From: Puffinus mauretanicus
Lineage: Eukaryota > Chordata > Aves > Procellariiformes > Procellariidae
DNA: 64,000 bases
Assembly (NCBI GenBank): GCA_023333565.1
Contig: JAJKFH010003970.1
Location: 310,001 to 374,000, forward strand
Reading direction: 5' to 3'
In this document: positions 49,471 through 63,395 of the stretch, in pieces
Numbering within the stretch: the first letter of the stretch is position 1
Layout: each line of letters starts with the position of its first letter
Translations under genes and position numbers: made by a program
Notes under the pieces: model-generated
Database searches by the model: none
Seen by the model: the letters and a program-made list of their open reading frames with translations, nothing else
Told to the model about the DNA's origin: nothing

Positions 49471-52400
49471 ACTTGCTGAGTTCAATGAGTTTTGGTAGGG
49501 TTGGGCATTTATGGATTAGTGGTGGGACCATGTAATCTTGGTAACTGCCTGATTCACAAATATCAGCAAATGGGCACACATTACTTCATAAAAGGTTAAG
49601 GCAAATCTGTTAGAAAAATACTGGAGTCTTCTTTCAGAAGGATATGCAGGGCTTATCTAGTTTGAAACCTCGCTGGTTGTGTCAGTCTTCGTTGCAGGTG
49701 CAGTTGCATGAGGTTTTTTTCTGGTGGCAGAGCTTCTTTGGGAAGTTCCCAAGCATACACCACAGAGCACTGCCTCTCATCTGTGCCGAGACAAGTGTCT
49801 GTGGGGCCACAATGTAAACCAGATTGTTAAAAACATTTCGCCGCCTCCTAATTTTCGTTATGTGCTTGATCCTGTCTTCGCAAACAGTTAATTCAGCAGA
49901 ACTGAAATGATGGTGAACTTTTACATAGGGTTGGTAGCTTCTGTGCGTGTGGTTTTCTGCTTAAAAAACAAAAAAGTAAAAAAAATTGCTGCAGCTACAG
50001 TCTGAGGATCTTTAGCAAGCATTTTCAAAAGATAAGGCAGCTGTCCAAAGAACCAGTGTAAAATATTTTTGTGCCCTCAGTTATTGTACTTGATTGAAAA
50101 AATTGTTTTGAACCAAGTCTCGAAGTCAAGCTGCAGGCGAATCAATTTTGATCAGGAGTAATAATGATTTACAATAATGGAAGATTTTTCACCAGTAGGT
50201 TTTTCTAATTGATAGTGACGTGTGTATAATTTTGAAAATGTATATATTCTTAGATATGTTTAATATAACAATGTATTTTTTCAATCTCCTGTAGAAAGTT
50301 TATTTTTCAAGTCACAGTGTGTCTGATATTAACTCTGTTGTATTAAGTTGCATTGCTTGAAAACAAAGTATGTAATATTACAATTTTATTTTAAAACATT
50401 TTAACATTTTATGATGTTTTTGTTAATACATTTTTACAAAAAAGGATCATTATTTTGCATTTATGCCCTTTATTAATTTTTACCACTATTTTTTCCTTTC
50501 TGATCTGTATGACAGGTTCTTAACTGTGGTATTTTCCTTGCATGTAAAGCGCATGGTCCTTCCCCTAGCATCTGCAAGAGCAGAGAAGGGCAGAGAAGGA
50601 ACGCAATATAACAGAGTTGATGTACCTGGTTAAATGGGCAGAAGGTGAGAAAGTGAAAGGGATCCTTTCTGGATAGCTTCCTAAAAGAAAAAATAGAATA
50701 GCAGATTGCTGTAAAGTCTGTTGAACATCATTGGACATATTGCCAGCTCTTCTGTAACAGTAGCTTCTTGTGTTCCCTGATCTAAAGAGCTTGTTCTAAT
50801 AACTTAATGTTGGACTTCAGAATTGACCAAGTTGTGAGAGGTGGAAGCAAGCAGTTTGTTATTCTTATTATAAAAGTTTGTACATAATTAGGGTTTTTTT
50901 GAAGATTTTTTTGAATTTAAAAAGATATATCTGCTGCAAAACATCAGTCGCAGACTTAACCGTCCTTACTTCATGGGTATTTTGCAAAAGCTAAAGTAAG
51001 TCATCAGTGGTATCTCAGGGATGATGAATAAATATAGATAACTGTGTGTACCTACTGGTAAAAGTATTAGTTTTAGGACTTGAGACCCCAGATAATGGTT
51101 AAGTACTCAGACACAGTAATTTTTATTCAGAAAAATCAGATACCCTCATGAAGACTAAGGTTAAGCTGAAATTGTATGTTGTCTGGAGAAGTACTTTACT
51201 GTCAGATTTTGATTAAAGCAATCAAATAAATGTAACTTGCATAGTTATCCATTTTATGCTTTTCATTGTGAATAGTGGCTAGGTATAAATGTAATTTGTG
51301 TAATGGGAGGGAAGCGTTTCTTTAGGTATTCTTTTATCATAAGGTTAAGAAGATTTGTCATTAGAATTGTTATTTTCATTGGGTTTCTAGCTCTTTTTGA
51401 GGAGCATCGCAAAAAATGTTTCGTGTCATTAAGAAGAAATAACTGTGGTTTGTGTTGGGTGTGGTCTGTAGTTTTCTGTGGGATTCCTGGAAGATTTTCA
51501 GGATTTTAGGGACACGTTGTGTGAGATCTCTCTATTTTTTCACCATGCTTGTGATATCTACCTGATCTGAGCTGGTCTTTTGTTGTTTGGGATTTCTGTG
51601 CCTCTTTGCAGTGTCATGAGTTTAATTTAATATTATCCTGACTTTCTTGGCTTCTTTTCTGTGTGTGCTTGTACCAAACTTGGATTTTCAAGTTGTAAAA
51701 TGCAGGTGGCAGTAAATTTGTTTGTTGCTTTCAAGGTTTTGAATATATTGTCATATGGATTATGTTGTCAAGGAAGACTCTGCAAGTTAAATTTCTCATA
51801 TTACAAATTGATATTGGGGATAGTCAGAAACTGAGGAAAGGCTGATTCTAGATTTTAGAGGAATTAAATATTCTGATTTTTCTTTTATGTTATTCAGTAG
51901 GATGTAATGTGAATGCATAAACTTCTATTAGTTTTCTTCGCAAATTTAGCTTATGTGCTCTCCACTTTCACATTCCAGCAGCAGGGCATAGATGTTATAT
52001 GCAGACTGTTTTTAAATAAGAAAGTATCTAGTAAGTGTTTTCTGACTTAAGTTTTGAACAGTTAACCTTTTGTGTTTATAGAGAATGTATTTTCCCCTGT
52101 ACGTGGAAACAAAGGTGCAAAAGATGGTGATTACAGCTGAGACAGTATTTGAATCACTACAGAGAACATAACTTATTTGTTGAATATTGTCAGTGTTACC
52201 AAGGGAGAATAAATTTGGCAGCTTGTTATCTTTGGTGTTTTCAAATAACATTTTTGGGATAGCTTTTTGAAGTTGAGGTGGTACTGTGTTACTAGTCATC
52301 TTTGTTCTGCTTCACTGTCCCTTTATTCCACCCAGCCCATACTTCTCCTTTCTTCTTCTTTGCTTGTTCTTTATCACTGCCTGCCTTACTCCCACTTTCT

Positions 52401-53154
52401 ACTTCTTCCTATAACCTCTGATGGATACAATTCACTTATTTTTCCACAAGAGGGTGATAAAACTCACTCATACATGTGAAAACAAGCACTCCAGGTGGAG
52501 TGGGTTGCAGAGGTTATTGGAAATCTCAATATAATAAAATTAGCTATATTTATAAAGAAAAAAAAATGTCTGTTCATCTTCTTAAGCTCCATCAGTGTGT
52601 TACGGTGGTTGTTTGTCTGCATTTCTGGAGACAAGACTAGACCTGTCAGGATGGAGATCCACCCGGTGAAGAGCATGCCAGCTCCATCCTGCCTCTATTG
52701 CAGTAATCAGACCTTACTGCAAGACAGTCTTCCCTTTCTGTTATTCATGCAATAATTTTCCTTATCCTTTCTCTTCCATGCACTCTCTTGATTTTTTTTT
52801 TTTCTTTTTGCCCCCTCCTTATTATTATTATTCTGCTTATTATTAGCAGAAACGGAACCTCCTTCCTCACCAATGCTAAGAAACTGCGGTGGTTGAAATT
52901 TGTACTCATCTTTAAAAAGTGCAAAAAGGGTGAAAAGGCAAGACAAAGGGAGAGAGAGAAAATAGCCACCACTGTGATTTGCCTCTAATAGAGGATCTTA
53001 TAGAAATCTCTATCTGCTTTTGGCAAAACCTAGACTTAACAGGTATTTTACTCAAGATTAAAAGCACTCTAGTTTCTCTTTTTAGGACTAGAAAGGATGA
53101 TGGAGAGAAGTGGCTATTAGTCCTTCTGAGCAGAGTAGCTCCAGAATTGTCTGT

Positions 53155-53240
53155 CTTAAGTGATGGAGATTGTGGCTAAAGTTCTGGCACCTGGGTTTGA
53201 CTCCTGGCAAAGCGGTGCAATTGTCTCAGGGTATGTTGGA
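53155..53240 (+). mobile_element. Possible MIR-like SINE fragment
   Basis: 'gtggctaaagttctggcacc' followed by 'tgggtttgactcctggc' resembles the tRNA-derived head of MIR-type SINEs, including a B-box-like 'gggtttgactc'. It is short and diverged. Confidence 0.35.
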
Positions 53241-55009
53241 TGGCAAAGGTACGGGAGCAGACCTATTAGGTATGTGGGGGAGAGTTGGGATGCAGGGCTT
53301 TTTAGATGCACTTTGAGGAAAAGATAGTGTATCAAGGTGGTTGTTAGCCTATATTTTGGATGCCATAAACTCAAAAAAAGCGTCTGTTGCTGTAAACTGC
53401 TTTAGAATATCCTCTGAGCTGCCAGATTAAATCTCATTAGCCACAAGTAAAAAGAATTGCAGCGAGTCCCTTAGTATTAGAGAAATGAACAAATGGGATC
53501 TATACTGTGGGTTAGGCATAAGCTAAGCAGTGAAAAGGCTCCTCGAAAAATTCAGGACACTTCATGGTGATAAGTCAAAAGGAGTCCTGGCAGGGAAGGG
53601 GAAAGGAACAAAATGCTTGATGTTATGTTTACCCCATCCTTCCATTAACTAAAATCTCGGGTCACGTAGTGAAATTTCTCACTTTTCCTTAATTTCAGGA
53701 AAAACAAATAAATGCCCCAAATAATAAATAAAAAAGATGCAATCTTTTAAGAAAAAGAGAACCACAGAGTCAGTGATCTCCATATTTTGTCTCCTTCTAG
53801 TAGTGGGAAATTCCAAAGGCAGGAGAAATGTGTTGAATTTCCCAGGACAAGTCTGTTCCTCTTCCTGTTCTTTCACTGTCCTGTTGTCCCTAAACTACCA
53901 CATCCATAATGCGCACAGTCAAGTTCAACAAACAGCATTTGGAGCGCGTTGCTGCTTGGGCCAGAAGGGCCAAGTTTAAGGTCTGGTTCATGTATCTCTA
54001 AATCTCAAGTGGGACAGATTTTTCCAACTAACATACTTGAGGGGGACATCCCCACCTCAAAGCAGCCCTTCTACAAAAGAAAAAACAAAATGCCACAAAC
54101 CCCAAATCATTTTTAGAATTTCTGTTTATGCTTCTGAGCTGATTCTGAGAGAGTGCAAGGGAATTGAAGAGATTCTGATTTATATTAGGAGTGTAAAAGT
54201 ATTTTTCTTAAGTTTTCAGGATATTCTCCTAATGAAGGAATGCCATAATATCTAGAAACAGAAGTAAGTGGCTAGAAGGAGGTTTTGAAGTATCTCTAAG
54301 CAAGTTTCTTTTATTTCCTGCTTGGTAAGGAACAGTCATTCCTGTTGCAGAAACTTTCTTAACCAAGGATTTTGCAGAGAGGAGGATTGACTTGCCCCTC
54401 AGAATAGATTCTGAGGTGACCTCATTTGACATGAGTGCATCGTTGGTCTCCCCTTGTTTTGCACAGTTGATCCTAGCATGAACAGGCATTGCACCACAGC
54501 AAAAATTCATTTGAGAGCCAACGTCTTCAAAGTTATTTCACTTGTGGTGAAATGTGCCAAAACTTCATGGTCAATAAAAAGCAAATGGTTTGGAAATGAA
54601 CATATTTTAATGTTTATTTGTTTTTGGATAAGTATTACACTTCTGGATTAAAAAACCCTGATATTTCAAATATAACGGAAAAGTTCTGCGACAATACATA
54701 ATATACAATAACGAAAGACAGACTATTCTTTCATTACAGTTGTTCTTTTTAGATAAAGCATTCAGTACTTGGTAATATTGTTGCCCATGTAGTTTTAAAT
54801 GTCTCAAGCAACAGGACCTATCTCATGTCCAGAGCTGCAGCAAAGGTAGTTGAATAGAGTGCCCACCCGTGTGCTTAATTTCGGGAGAGGAGTCAAATGG
54901 GTGAAAGGGAAGTAATTCAGCCTTCCCCCCCACGCCTGGATTCAGTGGCTAGATAGACAGTGGCTCCCCCTCTTTTGAGCTCATGCTGCATTTGTGGTTA
55001 ATGCAGTTT

Positions 55010-55360
55010 TTCTGCATTGTTGTTTCCCAGGTTTCTTGTCCATATTGAATATCTATATTTGGGATTATTTTTCCCAGATGTATTAGTTGGTGTTTTTCCA
55101 AACTGAATTTTACTTTATTTTCTGGCCATGTAAGGAATTTGCTTAGGTTCCTTTGTATTATTTCTGACTTTACTGCTACTCAAAGTTGCCTATTTAATAT
55201 CCTCAGAAGATGTTATCTATATGCTGTTTTAATCATATAGATCATTAAGGAATTTATTAATGTCTGGACTAAATTGATTCTTATATCTCACTGGCATTTC
55301 TTTCCAGTTGGATACTTTGAGCTTTTTATCCCTCCATTTCTAGACTTTTCGGCAGTACTG
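55010..55360 (-). mobile_element. Old CR1 LINE fragment, antisense
   Basis: 'tatatttgggattatttttc' followed by 'ccagatgtattag', then 'ccaaactgaattttact' and 'ttaggttcctttgtatta', and later 'tagatcattaaggaatttat', keep the order of an antisense CR1 segment that encodes part of the reverse transcriptase. It is diverged, with no ORF. It covers a different part of CR1 than the copies at 690 and 31860. Confidence 0.6.
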
Positions 55361-56236
55361 TGTTTTTCTGTCTCTCCTATCCAAAAAAATTGGAATCCGT
55401 TTTAAACGTAGGACTTTCGGGGGAAACAGAAGTGTGATTCATGGTGGAATGGAGTAAACTTTGTAAATCCAATCACAATCGAAATTTAAGCTGTATTATA
55501 ATCATTTTGTATATATCTTCACATTGATTTCAATATGCTGTCTTTGTACTTTAATTTGTACAGTAGTAGTTCTTAAATGATGAATTATTAAGTAAATATT
55601 TTCCTAGTGGAATGTGCTTTCTATTTTTGTATATCAACTTGAGAACAGAATGTGATTCCTTTCTGTAGGGTCAGCTATTTGAAATACTTGCCTGTGTTTG
55701 TTCTAACTGCATAATCTATAATCCTCAATATGTCTTTAATCCACTTTATCTCCTACAGAACTACATCTTTGCAATAGGGAAGAATATAGTATGATAGATA
55801 GAATTTAAAGGTGTAAAGTTTGGGAAGATTAAATCCATTTCTGAGGTCAGTATTGGTAGGCTTTGGCAAATATCAGGTAGAAGAAATGACTAGTTAAGAA
55901 AATTAAATACTACTCATATTTTTATTCCTATGGAATGAACAAATAATAAGTAACAAAGAAGTTTTACAGTATTTCATATCTGGAAATATGATAAAATTAA
56001 AAATGGAATTTACCACCTAGCTAATCTTAAACATCTCCTGCAGTGTTAAGGGAATTGATTTATTTTCTTTTGATTCTATATAGTTATTGTGTGAAGGTGA
56101 ATTGAACTTAAAAATGTTTGCCTTTCTACACATGACTAAAATAGATAGAAACCAGAGTGCACATTTCTTAGCACTGACCACTTGAGATTGAGTGGATGCA
56201 TTAACCTGGAATAAATTTAGCTGTGGATTCAAGGAA

Positions 56237-56260
56237 GGGTGTGTGTGTGCGTGCACACAT
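56237..56260. repeat. Alternating purine-pyrimidine tract
   Basis: 'gtgtgtgtgcgtgcacacat' is a (GT)n run that passes into (CA)n, making it nearly self-complementary. Such tracts can adopt Z-DNA or cruciform structure (known). Confidence 0.6.
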
Positions 56261-56989
56261 ATGTTTAGAAGTGCGTTCTGGTATTAGTTAGTAGTGGTTT
56301 TGGCAATTTGGTGTGCTGGTTTTGTTAAGGGCTGCACAAGAGCTTCTGTTGTGATTGCTTCATTAGAATCATGGAGGAGAAAAACTTGAAAAAATTGCCT
56401 GTAGCCTACATGTATGAATAGGCAAAATGTGACCCTTTAACAAAATTATTGGTGCTGTTGGGTGGTGTCTATTTTGATGGACTTGATAAACTGCATTTTT
56501 CAAGTAGGAGAATAAGGGAAGACCAGTCATCAACAATCAGCTACCAAAAATTCAGAAGATTTTTTTAAGTAACCCCAAACAAATTTTATTTAAAACCACT
56601 ATTTTTCTGTGTAAATTTCAGGTAGATTATTTTATTAGGTGAGTATCGAAGTGTTAGATGCAAACAGAGTTGACCTTTTTTCACAAATGTTGTTGTTGCT
56701 TTTGTATGTTTTGGTAACTGATAGCAATTGAAGATCGTTAAATAAAACAAGTTGTCAAAGGTCAGGTTTCTGCGTTTGTCTAATACTAAGGTATTAGGTA
56801 CCATTTGTCAGGGGACAATAGATTTCTTATTTCACCTAGTGACTAATAATCTGATTTTACAAAGTCTTTGGGTTTGGGGGGTGAGGTGGGGATAGTGATC
56901 ATGTTAAATGGCAAACTTGCACAGCACAGGCTTTTGTTAATGAAGCCACACTACATAGCAGGCCTGGGTTCAAACATCACCAGTACTTC

Positions 56990-57008
56990 TTTTTTTTTTT
57001 TTTTTTTT
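56990..57008. repeat. T19 homopolymer
   Basis: T19 is followed by 'aattgtagttgatg'. There is no recognisable retrocopy next to it on the right. Confidence 0.85.
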
Positions 57009-60000
57009 AATTGTAGTTGATGTTAAACACAAATATTCCTGGTTTCATATTTTAGAAGAAGATGAAGATCAGCAATGTTAAGTAAACCTGGCACATCAGT
57101 CCTAATGTTTGTTGTTCTTACATATGTCTTGGAACACGCGTAACAATGAAACCCCCACATTCTTATAATACTAAACAGAAGGAAAAAGTTAGTGTGAAAT
57201 TTGTAAAACTTCTGAGAATCCTTCGAGGAGGTGTAAATTGCAGGGAAGCTTATTTACATGTGTAGAGATTTCCTTTATAGAAAAAAAAAAGATACCATGT
57301 AAAGCAGCATGGTCCTTGCTTGTTACTTGCCCTTAAAAATGATTCCATCGAATCCCTTCCCTGGAAGGGATGGGAACTGGCTAACAGGGCAGCAAGTGAA
57401 TCTGAACACAAAAATGTCTATTACTTCACCTGCATATGCCATTGGGATAGCATCCATGTGGCTGCAAGGAGGGAGGCCTGCAGAACTGACTTCCACTGCT
57501 GATAGAACTTAATTTTATTTTTTCCAGTGAGGAAATAAGTGGGAATTTGCATTTTTTCCTTTTAGACAATGAGAAGTTTTCTACCAGCTTCACTGCTTAA
57601 ATTCATATTGTGCTTTCTGTGCTGCCATACCATTTTCAGTAAAAGAGCAGTTGCATGGAGACAAAGAGGCTGCTGATTTAAGTCTCAATAGAGAAGTCTG
57701 TTAGGCTTCAACTGTGGGAGGATACTAAATGTAGCTAAGAGGTTGGCAGATGCTACCTGGACCAAAACTACTTGAAAATATTAAGCAGCTGTTTAGTAGG
57801 TTTGCCTAAAAACCGTTTAATGACTGGAAGAATTGCTGGGAAAAATATGACAGAGGAGTTTTGGTTTAAAAATGTATTATTGTCTGGATGTAATTTGCTG
57901 TTCATGTTGAATAAAAGAAAACAGTAGAGTTCAGCTACAAAAATTTTGCTGGTGTTGATGTGAGGGAAAAAAAATCCAACCCAAGCCCTTCTTTCTCTTC
58001 CCACCTGTCTTACAATTTTTTGGTAAATTATGTCAGTTTGTGCAACATTTTGCCTTTCTTTTTCAAAGGGCGTAATACTGTTTCTGTTTATGTAAGTTAA
58101 GCTGAAAGCTGTGGAGTGTTGTCTTCTGAAGTTTTCAGAAAGCTCAGTGTATCTGCTGCTATTAATGTTTTTCTAAGCTATAACACTGTGAAAATTTACT
58201 TGAAGGGTTTATTTCGCGCTGCAGCCTTTGAGAGCACTGTAAGGAGGCCAGAAGCGAGGTGGTGGGACTGGGCCTGAATTTCTCCCGGGTGCGTGCAGGG
58301 CTGTGTGTACGGCCCGAGAGGGGAAGCTTTCTTCATCTGCACCTTCCTCATCCCTGCAGTGGCCTCCTCTGCAGGCTGGATAGTCCCGGGAGCTGCCCTG
58401 GTTTCTCGCCTTCTTGCCGAGCTGGAGTGTAAACGCTCTTTAGCCGTATAATTTCTGACCTGTGAGATGCTGTATGGGACGCATGAAATGAGCTACCCCA
58501 GCATTTTTGGTTTGTTTTTCCTTTTGGCGGGTGGAGAGGGGAGATAAAAAAGTTGTGTGAAGCTGTTGTGCTGCATGACTAAACATAGAGAAAAGGCCTA
58601 AGGAAGCCATTGCTCAGGACCAGGGTAGTTAATTTAAGCAGGGAGTATGAACTTCTAATTCATTTCTAAGTGCGGTTCCCTTTATGACCTGTTCCATGGG
58701 GAGAGTTGATTACAGGATCTCTGTGCTGGGTCATTAAATAGTTAACATCAATGGAGATATTTATGCTTCAGAAGCTGAGATTTGCACATGTGTGGGTATA
58801 AGCATTTCCAGTAGAACACATTTGATACTTAACCTGGAAAAAAGTCAAAAGAGGTGATTAATGTTTTGTAGCTTTGGAATAGGTTTAATTTTGTGTGCCT
58901 AAAGCTTCTAGCAGGTGCTGTAGAAACTAGGGGAAAAAAAAAATCTTTTCAGCATGTCCCACCCATACTTCTTCACATAGAGCCACAAAATAATATTCAA
59001 ATGAACAAGAATCTCTTGATTGAATCTAAATGGAAAATGCAGTTTTCCATGGCCTAATTATTCCAGAAATGATCATTCCATTGTAGGCAAATTTAACTAA
59101 AACCTAGGAGATTTCTGCAAAGTTATCTGAAAGAAAAAATACTTTTCTCTTTTAAAGTGAGGCAAAGAAACAGCAAGAGCTTTTTCACAGAGTCTGTGTT
59201 GATCTATTTTGGCTACTAGTTCTGCTTCTGATAGAAAGGGTTTTTCAGTTTTCATAATACGTTCTTTGTCGTTTGCTTACTATTTTGTTTGTTACTATAC
59301 TATACAGTAACATGGCTAAAATTTCTGTACACCCAGTTTCATAAATTTTCAATTTTTCTTGTAGAATTTCTAAAAATTCATTTCTGAAAGTGTGCACTTT
59401 TGCCCATGTGAAATGGTTGCTTTAGAACTTCTCTAGCGGTTCCTTGCTGTTTGTCAGGGGTGGTTTTTGTCCTCTGGATCAGCCTTTTGCTTTGTCCGTG
59501 AATACCAGCCCAAATTTGGCAGACTTCTGAGACGGCAGAAGATTATTTTATGTGTAACAGCTAGATAGGGTTATCATAATTAAGAATGAGCAGGCATTTT
59601 AGCATCTGTTATTAACAGAGTGTGCATGTGTCATCCTCACAGAGCAAATGAGGATGATTTGTTTCCTCTTAGGTGTGACAGAGGCATCAGTGTTACTTCT
59701 CTTTGTGGCACTGGTAAGGTCAATACTAGGATGCATCATGGGGTCTGGGACTTGGCATACTTGAAGAAGCTACAGGAGAATGAGAGAGATGTAGACCCAT
59801 TAAATGATCGAAGACCCAGAGAAAATGCCTTATGCAATACAATTTAAAAAAAAATCTGTTTGAATAGTTTATCAAAAAGCTTGAGAGCAGATATAGTCAT
59901 AGTGTCTTATGGGGAAAAAATACTGGTCAAATACAAGAAGAACTAATGCTGTCAGCTAAAGCCAGAAATTAGGCATGCGTTTTTAATAATGAGGAAAAAT

Positions 60001-60149
60001 ATGTGCTGGCAGGAACTATTTAAAGTGATGTTAGATTCTCTGTTTGTGTGCTTCCAAATCAAGAGTCAGGACTTTAAGAAAAGTTGTATTTTAGTTGAAC
60101 ACAAGTTACCAGACTTAATTCATAGAGGGTTGCTTCATTAGCAAATGTT

Positions 60150-60216
60150 AGAGACTGTTTCATTTAGGTTAGACCACCTGCTCTGCTAGCCCCTTCCAGC
60201 TTGCATTTTTCTACAT
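60150..60216 (+). mobile_element. Possible 3' end of an old CR1, sense
   Basis: 'aggttagaccacctgctctg' followed by 'ccccttccagcttgcatttt' and 'tctac' resembles the CR1 3' end ('ttagatgacct', 'cccttccaac', then the 'attctat' tail). It is short and diverged. Confidence 0.4.
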
Positions 60217-61787
60217 CTGCAGCCATAAGACCCCAGCCATTTCAGAAGCTTTGAAGGAAAGGCGGTAGGGATTTGGGAAGAAAAGCGAGGCTTTCATGAG
60301 TTAGACTAGTTGGATATTTCCTTGGAGGAATTAGACTTTGTTGTTTCCTCTGCTCTGTGTATCTTGGGTGATGTTCTGCTGGTTGTTCAGAAGTGCTTGC
60401 TCTTTTTGCTGCTCAGCCTGAGACACTGGGTCGTGATTTACAGAATGGATGGTGACTCAAAATACAAGTGAACTTGGTGGGAACTAGTCCTGAATGCTAC
60501 ATAGGGCTAAGTAAACATTCAGAAAAATCAAGATGTCTCAAATTGGGCGTTGAAAATTAATGGATGCTTTTAATCTGAATCTTTTTATTTCTCAGTGTTC
60601 TTTTAAATTAATATCTTGTGAGTAATACAGCGTAAAAATGACAGTCTTTAAGAATGTTTTTATTGTTTGGTTTGAGAAAAACAAGAGATAAAAATTAAAT
60701 ATGACATTATACAAACTCTAAGATTCGCTGCTTTTATTACAGCTAAATAACTGAAAGATTGCTCTAATCTTATTTTAATAGAAACAAATCTGATTGAATT
60801 CTTTTTGGTTTTCTTTTCAAAAATCACAGACTGTCACAAACATTTTTAAAAGTCTTGATTAAAGGTAATGATGCAGCCTAGTGAAACTAGGGTATGATCC
60901 AGACTGGAGCACTGTCGCTTCATTGGTTCATCTTGAGCATGAAGTCCCTTCCTTCTCAATCAGACTTCTTTTTTTAAAGTAATAAAACCTTTAAATTAAT
61001 TATTCTCGTTTTTAATTCATTATAATAATTCATTATTTCATTACGCAAAATTAATTTTTCTTCTTAGGAATAGTGTGCTGTGTTTTGAAAATTTTTTTAC
61101 TGAAATCCATAGTTCATTTTGTTGCTTCACCAGACCTGTTTCTTCTCATTAACACATTTTAGCAAGCCTCACCAGGTTAAAGTAGGGCTGTAGATTTAAA
61201 ATAATTTTAAACTGCAATCGACTTAAGCTCTTCTATTTTCTCACTTCCTTCTGCCTGCCCTGGGCACAACTATCGTTGCATGCCCTTTCTCCCCTCTTTC
61301 TTCACTGCTGGGGAGAAACGCTGGTACCACGTGCATTTGTGATCTTCATTGTCAACTGAAAACAGTTTAGTGGCAAATACCTTTTATGTTGGCTTGGTAT
61401 TCCCTTCCTTGGGTCAAAATCTTAGGGAATATTGAACAACTTCTCCCAGTACTGTGAAGTGATATTTTACAGAGCCAGAAAGTTCATCTGTGTGGACTTT
61501 CGGTATATTTTTTCCACTAATTTTGTGGTGTAACATGCAGTAATTTATTGTGATACGTTACATGCCCTTAGACTAACTTTTGCCCTTCTTAGGCATTTGC
61601 CTTCCCGTTTCCCAACAAATGTCTTAAAAATAGTCAAGCAGATCACCGAAGGTAGAAGGGAATGGCTGCCCTTACAGAAATGAGTGAAACCACAGAGATG
61701 CTGATGATGTGATTTAAAAAAAGAAAATAAAAAAAGGAGGTTTCATGGCTGTTTAATACAAACTCCTTAAAACTCACTTTCTGTTGT

Positions 61788-61812
61788 TTTTGTTTTGTTT
61801 TGTTTTGTTTTA
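61788..61812. repeat. (TTTTG)n tract
   Basis: Several 'ttttg' units occur in tandem. It is one of at least four T/G-rich tracts on the + strand of intron 2; the others are near 45490-45525, 48240-48266 and 63040-63088. Confidence 0.8.
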
Positions 61813-62259
61813 TGAATTTGGGGAAATGAAATACAATATGCTGATGAATCCACGATTTGTGGAGATTTGATATATACTTAAATACAGGTAGTGAATTGCT
61901 GAAATGAAAGCTGTTCAGCGTATCTTGTTGAAACATGATTACGCTCTCCTCTGAAAATAAAGGATTGTAATTTGAGCCTGCCTTTTTAAAAGTAGGCAAC
62001 GTTGTTTCAAGATAGAATTTGAAAAAGGAAGTAATTTGTAAAATGTTGAAATACAGTTCAGTGTCAAAGCAACTGAAGAATAAAATTACTCAAAATAAAT
62101 AGTTGCTCTTATTTTGAAAGCGTGTCAAAGTGGAGGAGCTTTCTTTATGCATAGTTGCTATTGGCTGCACAAAACCCTCATTTCTGCGGCTAATGATAGA
62201 TAGGAATATTAATAATATAATTCATGCCTTGTCATATTTTGCTGCTTAATCATCTTGTT

Positions 62260-62540
62260 TGGCACTCCCCCGGCCGTGTTCTGTGTGGCCATAATTCAGG
62301 AATGAAAGCTCACTCGGGCACTAGTATTACAGTCCAGTAATCAAAGAGGCTGGGATTATGCAGATAATGAAAGGACTGGCCAGCGTGTGTTTACCCACGA
62401 AAACTGGAGTGAAGTTAGAGACAGTAAACAGCCGGGGAGCTGCCTTCCGCGCCGGACGATGGCTGCCGCTCCTACGTCACGGCTGCTTTAAAGATCCAGG
62501 GTGGGTAAGCAGAAACCGAGAGCGCTCTCAGGTTCAGAAA
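62260..62540. promoter_or_regulatory. GC-richer intronic patch with a CRE-like site
   Basis: CpG-containing sequence ('cttccgcgccggacgatggc' followed by 'tgccgctcctacgtcacgg') stands out in the AT-rich intron. TACGTCA at 62473-62479 is a CREB/ATF-type site in reverse orientation. Directly to the left (62200-62260) is AT-rich DNA with homeobox-like 'taat' motifs. It could be an enhancer or an alternative promoter; nothing here proves either. Confidence 0.25.
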
Positions 62541-63039
62541 CATGTGTCAGCAGTATTGCTTCAAGTTTCCTTTGCTGAAGACTTACAAGTCTTTAGTAAT
62601 GTTGTCTTTTGTATGCTGTTGCTGCTGTGGAAAATAGTATTTCAAGGAGGTTGCTGATTTTTTCTTAGAAAATACTTGCTTTATAACCAAACAGTTTCCT
62701 GGACATAAACATGAATTAGAAAGATAAAGAGGGGCTATAGCATGAATCTGAATGCAAATAAAAGAGAAAACCAGTATTTTTTTTGTTTTCCTTAATTTTT
62801 TGTTAACAACTACAGTTTTAAAATCTAAACCTAACATTTTCTCAGAGGCTAGCACTGAACTTTGTGAATTGCTTGTGATTCAAAGCATTGCTGGATAACT
62901 TTTTTTATATTTTGGGGTAGAAAGCAATTGCTTGGCTCGAGGCTGAAGGTGGATGTAGTTGGCGGGCACTGTAACAGATAAAATGATGAGAGGATAAAAG
63001 GAAGTATCTAAAACAAATGAAAGGCGAAAATAAGTTTGG

Positions 63040-63057
63040 TTGGGTTTTGTTTGGTTG

Positions 63058-63088
<31 letters not shown>
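63040..63088. repeat. T/G-rich simple sequence
   Basis: 'ggttgggttttgtttggttg' is followed by T runs and 'tgttttgttttgttt' units. It is low-complexity sequence of the kind common in avian introns. Confidence 0.75.
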
Positions 63089-63368
63089 ACTCAAGAAGCC
63101 CTTTCCCTCTCTTGGTTTATAAATGGTGTTTAATCTTTAAGTAGTGTAGGTTCTTCCAAGATACCCATGATTTTTTGTGAAGTGGTTTTACTCTTGTCAG
63201 TGCATGAATAACAAATAATAGAATGGGTGGGGAGGAAGTTGATTGTAATTTGACTTAAAAGCATGAATGTTTTGACCTCAGCGATTGGCAGTTTGAAAAG
63301 AATGATTTGCTGTGCTGTTTGTGTGAGTGTTGGGTTGTTTAGTGTTAATCACCATCCAGTTATGAATA

Positions 63369-63395
63369 TAATTCACTTGTTGGACAAGTGAATTA
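63369..63395. repeat. Perfect 11-bp inverted repeat (hairpin)
   Basis: 'taattcacttg' and its exact reverse complement 'caagtgaatta' are separated by five bases (ttgga). The match ends at both sides after 11 pairs. No T-run or gene end gives it a role. Confidence 0.8.

Noticed and set aside
56960..56985. tRNA B-box-like 'gggttcaaac' suggesting a tRNA gene
   Set aside because: No A box or foldable cloverleaf around it. No tRNA, rRNA or snRNA gene was recognised anywhere in the window.
59620..59847. 75-codon + ORF in PPP2R5E intron 2 considered as exon 3
   Set aside because: Its translation does not match the B56 sequence that must follow TPLPLLK, and no B56 core was found elsewhere in the intron.
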